Positions 57,431-64,000 of a stretch of DNA of 64,000 bases are shown piece after piece. How positions within the stretch are numbered: position 1 is the stretch's first letter; every line of letters begins with the position of its first letter. The DNA comes from Phocaeicola massiliensis B84634 = Timone 84634 = DSM 17679 = JCM 13223 (lineage in GTDB: Bacteria > Bacteroidota > Bacteroidia > Bacteroidales > Bacteroidaceae): contig NZ_KB905472.1 in assembly GCF_000382445.1 (NCBI RefSeq), forward strand, positions 1,553,766 through 1,617,765, in the 5' to 3' direction. The position numbers were made by a program, and so were the translations under genes. Under the pieces are notes generated by a model, which worked only from the letters and a program-made list of their open reading frames with translations, did no database searches and had not been told where the DNA came from.

Positions 57431-57463
57431 TCATTATTTTCTGCAAAGAAAAGATATTTATCG

Positions 57464-57471
57464 TATATTTG
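57464..57471 (+). promoter_or_regulatory. -7 box for the HD-domain gene
   Basis: TATATTTG, 24 bases before the ATG at 57495. Confidence 0.6.
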
Positions 57472-57494
57472 CAACTCCAAACAAGCTAAAGAAT

Positions 57495-58145
57495 ATGGCA
57501 TTATCCAATAAAGAAATACCAACAGACCTACGTGAATATATCGAAATAAACATTCTTCCCCAATATGCGACTTTTGACAAGGCTCATCGTCTGAATCATG
57601 CCGAAAAAGTAATAGAAGAAAGCATGAAGCTGGCACAATATTATGAAGTAGAGCCCGCCATGGTATATACCATTGCAGCCTACCATGATTTGGGCTTATG
57701 CGAAGGGCGGGAATTCCATCACCTGATTTCGGGAAAGATTCTGGCAGCCGACGAAAAACTACGGAAATGGTTTAGTGAAGCACAACTACAAACCATGAAA
57801 GAAGCCGTGGAAGACCATCGTGCGTCAAACAAACAGGCTCCTCGAAGTATGTATGGGAAAATTGTGGCAGAAGCCGACCGGATTATCAATCCCGAGGTGA
57901 GTCTGCGCCGTGCCATCCAATATGGTTTATCCAACTATCCCGAACTGGACGAAGAAGCACAATACGAGCATGCCGTTGCCCACCTGCGAAGCAAATATGC
58001 CTACGGAGGATACCTAAAATTATGGATACCCCAATCTTCCAATGCCTACCAGTTGGAAAAGTTGCGTGCTATATTGACAGATGAGAGCAAATTAAGAAGC
58101 ATCTTTGAAAGACTCTACAAAGAGGAGATACAACAAAGAGAATAA
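57495..58145 (+). CDS. HD-domain phosphohydrolase-like protein
   Basis: A 216-residue cytoplasmic protein with metal-binding residues of the HD superfamily: RLNHAEKV, AYHDLGL, and EFHHLISG, then VEDHRAS and VAEADRI. Substrates of such small HD proteins are usually nucleotides or second messengers; the specific one is unknown. It diverges from the GNAT-LipB gene. Confidence 0.88.
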   Translation: MALSNKEIPTDLREYIEINILPQYATFDKAHRLNHAEKVIEESMKLAQYYEVEPAMVYTIAAYHDLGLCEGREFHHLISGKILAADEKLRKWFSEAQLQTMKEAVEDHRASNKQAPRSMYGKIVAEADRIINPEVSLRRAIQYGLSNYPELDEEAQYEHAVAHLRSKYAYGGYLKLWIPQSSNAYQLEKLRAILTDESKLRSIFERLYKEEIQQRE

Positions 58146-58234
58146 CACAACTATTTATTCCTAAAAATTACGAAAGTGTCTACAGGATTACAGAAAGAAG
58201 AGTTATCTTTGTCACAACAGAATGTTTATGAATT

Positions 58235-58792
58235 ATGAAAAAGTTTATATTATCCGTCTCATTGTATTTACTATCTTTGGCGGCCTCTGCACAGTCGGAA
58301 GTACCGACCGACACCATCCACGGCATATCTATGGATAATTACAAAATATATGATGACGGTTTTATTCTGGATATGGGGATGAAAATAGCAACCCCCATGC
58401 GTCTGATACCTCCACAGCTCACTTATGATGCCCACAGTGTGAAAAGCTCCAAAGATTATTATAAACTGTTTCAGCTTGACCCGAATATCACTTACGGAAA
58501 AGAAAATGCTACAATATTCTCACGTGGATATTCCGGCTTCGGAATGTATGGATTCGGAGCTTATGGTTTCGGCCCTATGCCTCCTACCCTGCAAAGTGCT
58601 ACTTTCAAACTCAAAAACGGATGGAAAATAACAACCTATGGAGAATATGATGCGGATGGTAATAAAGTTAGAAACCCAAGTGCACTGCCGTGGGAAAAGA
58701 ATAACTTTAACGGTGCTTTCGAGATGAAATCGGAGAATGGTAATTTCGGTATCCGTATAGAAGTACAAAGAGGACGAACGACACCTTACTGA
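58235..58792 (+). CDS. Exported hypothetical protein
   Basis: A 185-residue protein with a signal peptide (FILSVSLYLLSLAASAQS). The middle has a run rich in glycine and aromatic residues (GYSGFGMYGFGAYGFGPM), and the end looks beta-rich. I do not recognise a family. It is probably periplasmic or attached to the outer membrane. A MITE-like inverted repeat lies just after it. Confidence 0.65.
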   Translation: MKKFILSVSLYLLSLAASAQSEVPTDTIHGISMDNYKIYDDGFILDMGMKIATPMRLIPPQLTYDAHSVKSSKDYYKLFQLDPNITYGKENATIFSRGYSGFGMYGFGAYGFGPMPPTLQSATFKLKNGWKITTYGEYDADGNKVRNPSALPWEKNNFNGAFEMKSENGNFGIRIEVQRGRTTPY

Positions 58793-58805
58793 TTGATTTA
58801 TTGTT

Positions 58806-58917
58806 TTATTATGAGACTGTCTCCAAAGGTATATTGCACTATCTTTCTCTGCTCTGTCATTCTTCACATTGTCCGAGATAACAAAGCAGTCTAGCTTTTT
58901 GGACAGCCTCATAATAA
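58806..58917. repeat. 112-bp element with imperfect 22-bp terminal inverted repeats (MITE-like)
   Basis: Ends are TTATTATGAG-A-CTGTC (from 58806) and GACAG-C-CTCATAATAA (to 58917), with CCAAA and TTTTTGG inside. No coding potential is seen between. It lies between the exported hypothetical and copA, converging, so it may also act as a terminator. Related terminal sequences are common in IS-derived miniature elements. Confidence 0.5.
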
Positions 58918-58926
58918 AAAAACAGT

Positions 58927-61140
58927 TTACAGTTTCCGCCAATTTAGGCTTAAACTATTTAACACCACACTAACCGAACTGCAAGCCATGGCAGCACTGG
59001 CAATCATCGGATTCAATAAGATGCCATACATCGGAAACAGGATACCTGCTGCAATAGGAATACCAATCAAATTGTATATAAATGCCCAGAAAAGATTCTG
59101 ATGTATCAGCCTTACTGTTTTACGAGATAATTTAAACGCCTTTGGGAGCAACAGCAAATCTGAGGTCATTAATGTAACCATTGCTACATCCATTGCAATA
59201 TCCGTACCCTTACCCATCGCAATACTCACATCGGCACGGGCCAAGGCCTGCGAATCATTGATTCCGTCACCGACCATGGCAACCAACCTGCCCTCACGCT
59301 GTAGTTCTTTAATCACATTTTCTTTATCATCAGGTAAAGCTTCGGCTATAAAACGGTTGGCATTAATTTCTCCCGCCACATTTTGTGCTGTCAGATGTCC
59401 GTCACCTGTCAGTAACACAACATACTTGCCTTCTGCCTGCATCTGTTTCACTGCCTGAATAGATGTCGGCTTCACCTTATCGCTTATGACAATAACGGCC
59501 AACAACGTACTTTCCTCGCCAAAGTAAACCAGACTCTTGCCACTACGCTCGTATTCTTCCACCATACTTTTCAGCAGGTCGGATACTTTTGCGCCGAAAT
59601 CATTTAACAGACGATGACTGCCTGCCCAATATGTCTTACCTCCGCGAGTCACAACAATACCGCGCCCCGTACGACTTTCGAAAGAATCTATAATGGCAGG
59701 CTTATTGCCATCCTTCTTCAATTCCTCTACAATAGCAAGTGCCAACGGATGTTCGGATTTCAATTCCGCTGCATACAAAATGCCTTTATGCTCGTTTACC
59801 CAACCGGCATCATGCAACCAACCTGTCACTGTCGGACGACCTTCTGTTACAGTTCCGGTTTTATCAAGTACTACCGTATCCACCTTTCGCATCTGCTCCA
59901 ACGCCACAGCATCTTTAATCAGAATATGAGCTTCAGCTCCTTTACCTATACCAACCATCAAAGCAGTAGGCGTAGCTAATCCTAAAGCACAGGGGCAGGC
60001 GATAACCAATACAGAGACAGCCGAGAGCATCGCATAAGAGAAATCATCCACCCCACCCACTATCATCCAAACAATAAAAGTAAGAATAGCTATTGCCAGT
60101 ACCGTCGGTACAAAAACAGCAGTAACCTTATCTACAATGCGTTGTACGGGAGCCTTTGAACCTTGTGCTTCCTGCACCATGCGGATAATCTGTGCCAGTA
60201 CCGTTTCTCTTCCCACCTTCTCTGCACTCATAACAAAAGCACCATTTTGGTTTATCGTACCGGCAAGCACTTTATCATTCAACTTTTTTTCTACCGGAAT
60301 GGGTTCACCGCTTATCATACTCTCATCTATAAAAGTATCTCCTTCTACAATAAGTCCATCCACCGGAACACGTTCGCCCGGACGTACACTTACCTTATCA
60401 CCCTTCTTTAATTCAGAAATAAGAATATCCTCTTCTTTACCATCGCGCAGAATACGGGCCGTCTTCGGTTGCAACCCCATTAATTTACGAATCGCCATAG
60501 AAGTTTTTCCTTTCGCTTTTTCTTCCATCAGCTTTCCTACAAGTACAAAGGCAATAATCACTGTTGCAGCTTCATAATATACATGAGGCTCCAATCCTTG
60601 TTCATACCAGAACCGAGGATAGAGTGTATTGAACAGACTAAACAAGAAAGCGATAGAAGTACTCAGTGCCACTAAAGTATCCATATTACTGGTAAAATGT
60701 TTAGCTTGCTTCCATGCGTTAACATAAAAAGCATGTCCGGAATAAAACAGCACAGGCAATGACAACACAAGCATCCACCAGTTTATGCCCGGAAAATCCA
60801 TAAAAAACATTCCCATAAAAGCTACCGGCAAAGCAAATATCCACGCCACTACAGTCTTTCGCTGTAGTTGTTCATAATAGGAATGTTCTGCTTCTTCCTG
60901 TTCTTCCATAGAGTTGTCTTCATCGATTATCAAATCGAAACCGATTTTCATCACTGCATCCTTCAACTGTTCCGGTGAAACGACATCAGAATTGAAATCC
61001 ACAGTCAGGACAGCAGCAGCCAGATTAACCGATGCATCCTCTACTCCTTCTTGTTTCTTTACTATTTTTTCTACATTATTGGCACACGCCGCACAATGCA
61101 TCCCCATGACGGGATATACTTTCTTTGTAATCTTGCTCAT
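58927..61140 (-). CDS. copA: Copper-exporting P-type ATPase
   Basis: The 737-residue P1B ATPase has an N-terminal metal-binding domain with MHCAAC (C16, C19), about eight membrane segments, the ion-binding CPC (382-384), phosphorylation site DKTGT (D426), SEHPLA (HP motif) and GDGIND. CPC with N-terminal GMxCxxC and the terminal segment SSVSVVLNSLSL indicates Cu+ specificity. The ATG at 61140 lies below a -7 box; ten upstream codons are not needed. Confidence 0.94.
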   Translation of the reverse strand: MSKITKKVYPVMGMHCAACANNVEKIVKKQEGVEDASVNLAAAVLTVDFNSDVVSPEQLKDAVMKIGFDLIIDEDNSMEEQEEAEHSYYEQLQRKTVVAWIFALPVAFMGMFFMDFPGINWWMLVLSLPVLFYSGHAFYVNAWKQAKHFTSNMDTLVALSTSIAFLFSLFNTLYPRFWYEQGLEPHVYYEAATVIIAFVLVGKLMEEKAKGKTSMAIRKLMGLQPKTARILRDGKEEDILISELKKGDKVSVRPGERVPVDGLIVEGDTFIDESMISGEPIPVEKKLNDKVLAGTINQNGAFVMSAEKVGRETVLAQIIRMVQEAQGSKAPVQRIVDKVTAVFVPTVLAIAILTFIVWMIVGGVDDFSYAMLSAVSVLVIACPCALGLATPTALMVGIGKGAEAHILIKDAVALEQMRKVDTVVLDKTGTVTEGRPTVTGWLHDAGWVNEHKGILYAAELKSEHPLALAIVEELKKDGNKPAIIDSFESRTGRGIVVTRGGKTYWAGSHRLLNDFGAKVSDLLKSMVEEYERSGKSLVYFGEESTLLAVIVISDKVKPTSIQAVKQMQAEGKYVVLLTGDGHLTAQNVAGEINANRFIAEALPDDKENVIKELQREGRLVAMVGDGINDSQALARADVSIAMGKGTDIAMDVAMVTLMTSDLLLLPKAFKLSRKTVRLIHQNLFWAFIYNLIGIPIAAGILFPMYGILLNPMIASAAMACSSVSVVLNSLSLNWRKL

Positions 61141-61178
61141 ATATCTTTTTCTTTTTTTCCTATCTATCATTCAACGGA

Positions 61179-61186
61179 CAAATTTA
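61179..61186 (-). promoter_or_regulatory. -7 box for copA
   Basis: Reads TAAATTTG on the minus strand, 39 bases before the copA ATG. Confidence 0.55.
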
Positions 61187-61264
61187 GGAAAAAGTTCATG
61201 CAACTCAGTTGCCAAAAGACAAATATATTTTCGTTTTTTAAGAGGACAATTCACGAAGTTATTC

Positions 61265-61272
61265 TATATTTG
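61265..61272 (+). promoter_or_regulatory. -7 box for the DUF3298 lipoprotein gene
   Basis: TATATTTG, 46 bases before the ATG at 61318. Confidence 0.55.
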
Positions 61273-61317
61273 TGGAGAAAGTTTAGACAGAATACCCATA
61301 TTAATTAACAAAAAGAC

Positions 61318-62178
61318 ATGAAAAGACGAAATATAATGATGTCTGTTGCAACAACATGTATTGTCTCCTGCTTTTTATTGTCAGGATGTAACGGACAAAA
61401 ACAAATTGATAGCAGTACAATAGAATATATAAATCTGAAAGAGGATGTACATTTGGAAGATAATACAACCTCTCCTGCCTGCAAAATGACTATTGATTAC
61501 GCTTATTTAGCAGAAAAAAATGGCAATGACACCATTGCACATAAAATTAATCACACTGTCCAGTCCACTATTTTAGGAAAGAAGTATGCCGAAATGGAAC
61601 CGCAGGCTGCTATAGACTCGTTTAAGAATGTGTATGTACGCGAATACCGTAACAGTGTAGCGGATTTATATAAGGAAGATGTCAAGAACGGTACCTCAAA
61701 AGACGAACTCCCTTCGTGGTACAATTACGAATACAGCCTAACCACTCAATTCAAAGATGGCAAAGAAGGTGTTCTGAATTATACAGCTGTCACTTTCGAA
61801 TATTCGGGAGGAGCACATCCCAACCAATGGGAAAATTGGCTAAACTTTGACAAGAATACCGGTAAACGACTGACATTGAAAGATGTATTTATGGCTGGTT
61901 CGGAAACTCCAATGAGTAAAATGTTGCTGGAAAAACTGATAAAAGAAATGGCAACCAAACTGGATAACAGCAATATTCAATCCTTGGAAGACCTGCAAAA
62001 TGAAGGAATACTGAATTCAACCAATATGTATGTGCCCGACAATTTCCTGTTGGAGAAAAACGAAGCATCGTTCTTATACAACAAATATGATATCGCTCCC
62101 TATGCAATGGGAACCATTGTTCTTTCACTGCCTTATGCAGAAATAGAAAAATACATGATACATCAAACCAACAACTAA
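61318..62178 (+). CDS. DUF3298/DUF4163 lipoprotein
   Basis: The 286-residue precursor has a lipoprotein signal ending in LLSGCN. The mature protein shows the family features: FEYSGGAHPNQWENWLNFDKNTGKRL split around residue 160, and LKDVFMAGSETPMSKMLLEKL. The histidine-containing GGAHP loop is diagnostic. Relatives include RsiV-type lysozyme sensors and proteins of unknown role; no anti-sigma region is seen here. It is followed by rsmG after 8 bases. Confidence 0.85.
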   Translation: MKRRNIMMSVATTCIVSCFLLSGCNGQKQIDSSTIEYINLKEDVHLEDNTTSPACKMTIDYAYLAEKNGNDTIAHKINHTVQSTILGKKYAEMEPQAAIDSFKNVYVREYRNSVADLYKEDVKNGTSKDELPSWYNYEYSLTTQFKDGKEGVLNYTAVTFEYSGGAHPNQWENWLNFDKNTGKRLTLKDVFMAGSETPMSKMLLEKLIKEMATKLDNSNIQSLEDLQNEGILNSTNMYVPDNFLLEKNEASFLYNKYDIAPYAMGTIVLSLPYAEIEKYMIHQTNN

Positions 62179-62186
62179 GAAACAGA

Positions 62187-62813
62187 ATGGAATTAATATT
62201 GAAATACTTTCCCCGCCTCACAGAGAAGCAAAAAGAACAATTTGCCGCCCTGTATGATTTATATACCGATTGGAACAGCAAAATCAACGTGATTTCACGT
62301 AAAGACATTACCAACCTTTACGAACACCACGTACTCCATTCGTTGGGCATTGCCAAAGTGATAAACTTCACTCCCAGCACACACGTTATGGACCTCGGTA
62401 CAGGCGGCGGTTTTCCGGGCATTCCTTTGGCTATCCTCTTTCCCGAAACTAACTTTCATTTGGTAGACAGTATCGGAAAGAAAGTAAAAGTAGCGACCGA
62501 AGTGGCCGGTGCCATCGGACTGACCAATGTCACTTTCCGCCATTGTCGTGCCGAAGAAGAAAAAGAGAAATTCGATTTCGTCGTAAGCCGCGCAGTCATG
62601 CCTTTGGGAGATTTGATAAAAATAATCCGCAAGAACATCTCACAAGAGCAACACAATGCGCTTCCCAACGGACTGATTTGCCTGAAAGGAGGAGAATTGG
62701 GACAGGAAACAATGCCTGTGAAGCACAAAACTGTGATATATGACTTGAAAGAGGAATTCGACGAAGATTTTTTTGAGACCAAGAAAGTAGTTTACGTTAC
62801 CATCAACGGTTAA
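62187..62813 (+). CDS. rsmG: 16S rRNA (guanine-527-N7)-methyltransferase
   Basis: The 208-residue methyltransferase modifies G527 of 16S rRNA; its loss gives low-level streptomycin resistance. The SAM site is MDLGTGGGFPGIPLA, and the N terminus carries the conserved DWNSKINVISRKD. Members commonly lie near parAB or mnmG; here it lies in a likely operon with a lipoprotein and an MBL hydrolase. Confidence 0.95.
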   Translation: MELILKYFPRLTEKQKEQFAALYDLYTDWNSKINVISRKDITNLYEHHVLHSLGIAKVINFTPSTHVMDLGTGGGFPGIPLAILFPETNFHLVDSIGKKVKVATEVAGAIGLTNVTFRHCRAEEEKEKFDFVVSRAVMPLGDLIKIIRKNISQEQHNALPNGLICLKGGELGQETMPVKHKTVIYDLKEEFDEDFFETKKVVYVTING

Positions 62814-62834
62814 ATTATAATAGATTAAAGCGCC

Positions 62835-63473
62835 ATGAGAATAAAGAGATTCGAGTTCAACATGTTTCCGGTAAACTGTTATATACTATCGGACGAGACA
62901 AAGGAAGCGGTTATCATCGACGCAGGCTGTTTTTACGAAGAAGAGAAGCAGGCATTGAAGAAATATATCGATGACAACGGACTGAACGTGAAACATCTGC
63001 TGAACACACATCTGCATTTAGACCACATTTTCGGTAATCCTTTTCTGCTGAAAGAATATGGTTTAAAGGCGGAAGCCAACCAAGCAGACGAATTTTGGCT
63101 GAACCAAGCAGATGCACAAGCACGGATGTTCGGTTTCCAATTGCCCGAACCACCTGTTCCACTAGGAAAATATGTATGCGACGGAGATGTCATCACCTTC
63201 GGAAACACCAAGTTGGAAGCAATCCACGTACCCGGTCATTCCCCCGGCAGCATCGTTTATTACTGCAAAGAAGAGAACTGCCTGTTTAGCGGCGACGTGT
63301 TGTTTCAGGGAAGCATCGGCCGTGCAGACCTCACCGGAGGAAACTTCGACGAGTTGCGTGAACATATTTGCAGCCGTTTGTTCGTTCTGCCCGGCGATAC
63401 TACAGTTTACCCCGGACACGGCGACCCGACCACTATTGGAATCGAGAAGAAAAACAATCCTTTCTTCAGATAA
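62835..63473 (+). CDS. MBL-fold metallo-hydrolase (glyoxalase II-like)
   Basis: A 212-residue cytoplasmic protein with the zinc motif THLHLDHIFGN, then HVPGHSPGSIVY, FSGDVLFQGSIGRADL and YPGHGDPT, the full ligand set of the beta-lactamase fold. The short length lacks the C-terminal glutathione-binding domain of true glyoxalase II, so the substrate is likely another thioester or ester. Confidence 0.9.
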   Translation: MRIKRFEFNMFPVNCYILSDETKEAVIIDAGCFYEEEKQALKKYIDDNGLNVKHLLNTHLHLDHIFGNPFLLKEYGLKAEANQADEFWLNQADAQARMFGFQLPEPPVPLGKYVCDGDVITFGNTKLEAIHVPGHSPGSIVYYCKEENCLFSGDVLFQGSIGRADLTGGNFDELREHICSRLFVLPGDTTVYPGHGDPTTIGIEKKNNPFFR

Positions 63474-63585
63474 AGAGAAGATAAATCCTGCTGTTCCGGA
63501 AATTACTCCGAATACCGGAAAACCGACTCGGAATGACCTGTGGACAGCAAATACGATATTAAAAATATAAACCTATTATTAAACC

Positions 63586-64000
63586 ATGAAAACAGATTTA
63601 TTAGCCGACCGACATATCGGTATTCAGGAAGCAGACCTTCCCGCTATGTTGGAGAAAATAGGCGTGAAAAGCCTTGATGAACTGATTAACAAGACTATTC
63701 CGTCTAAAATTCGTTTGAAAGAACCATTGGCATTGGCAGCCCCGATGACCGAACGCGAATTCGCCGAACACATTGCAGGGTTGGCCTCTCTAAACAAGAT
63801 TTACACCTCTTATATCGGCATGGGCTGGTATGACACCATCACTCCTGCCGTTATCCAACGCAATGTGTTTGAAAATCCTGCATGGTACACCTCTTATACT
63901 CCTTATCAGACAGAAGTTTCGCAAGGACGCCTGGAAGCGTTGCTGAACTTCCAGACCGTGATATCCGACCTCACGGCTATGCCTCTTGCCAACTGCTCCC
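63586..64000 (+). CDS. gcvP: Glycine dehydrogenase (decarboxylating), N-terminal part
   Basis: The first 138 codons of the P protein of the glycine cleavage system, cut by the window end. The start reads DRHIGIQEADLPAMLEKIG, followed by YIGMGWYDTITPAVIQRN and the signature PAWYTSYTPYQTEVSQGRLEA in two parts. It decarboxylates glycine with PLP (the lysine is outside the window). The 112-base gap before it has no clear promoter. Confidence 0.92.
   Translation, partial: MKTDLLADRHIGIQEADLPAMLEKIGVKSLDELINKTIPSKIRLKEPLALAAPMTEREFAEHIAGLASLNKIYTSYIGMGWYDTITPAVIQRNVFENPAWYTSYTPYQTEVSQGRLEALLNFQTVISDLTAMPLANCS

Overview
The window looks like a chromosome segment of a gut Bacteroidales bacterium, most likely Bacteroides or Phocaeicola; I cannot fix the species. 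The gene content fits: Porphyromonas/Bacteroides-type outer-membrane beta-barrels, HU-like proteins of the HIG type, a DUF3078 protein, a eukaryotic-like glycogen branching enzyme and an archaeal/eukaryotic-type ProS. So does the promoter signal: 28 copies of the Bacteroidetes -7 box TAnnTTTG lie just upstream of genes, whereas good Shine-Dalgarno sites are almost absent. Several reading frames could formally begin at a TTG inside the -7 box itself; those starts were moved to the first downstream ATG.

Layout. 1-129 is the tail of an ISL3-like transposase, followed by a short IS flank. 0.4-6.8 kb holds dapA, ligA, trmD, the dihydroorotate dehydrogenase pair pyrK-pyrD under a promoter framed by a perfect 15-bp inverted repeat, and an XRE-type regulator. 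6.8-7.86 kb is an AT-rich stretch of about 1 kb without a convincing gene but with a dense cluster of TTTACAA heptamers. 7.9-16.9 kb carries holA, an AMP nucleosidase, a stand-alone HsdR-N-like nuclease domain, a coiled-coil zinc-ribbon protein with a Nif3-like protein, a FetAB-type ABC exporter and proS. 16-26 kb has glgB with small partner genes, an inositol-phosphatase-like protein behind a 14-repeat MORN protein, a non-catalytic M16 protein coupled to kdsB, a FolK-like short protein and a TalC-type transaldolase.

26-37.4 kb mixes cell-wall genes (PBP1A, MtgA, a DUF1460 amidase-like protein, an OmpA-type lipoprotein) with pyrB-pyrI-flavin reductase-outer membrane protein, glyA and a MATE exporter. 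37.5-48 kb has a carboxyltransferase subunit, an ECF-like sigma factor, a TRIC channel, wecB, a DUF3078 protein, pyrG-yidC and an HU-like DNA-binding protein. 48-64 kb has an S9 peptidase lipoprotein, an M48 protease, the kdgK-eda pathway with a divergent LacI regulator and palindromic operators, NhaC, a GNAT-LipB fusion, a CopA-type ATPase, a DUF3298 lipoprotein, rsmG, an MBL hydrolase and the start of gcvP.

Most of the window is conserved housekeeping sequence. The least-explained signals are in the DNA between genes: five exact-period 21-bp repeats before the MATE gene, three 21-bp repeats of different sequence before the HU-like gene, roughly helically phased T/A tracts before pyrG, a 15-A run that decides the reading frame at the flavin reductase/outer-membrane gene junction, and two related 76-bp palindromic elements.
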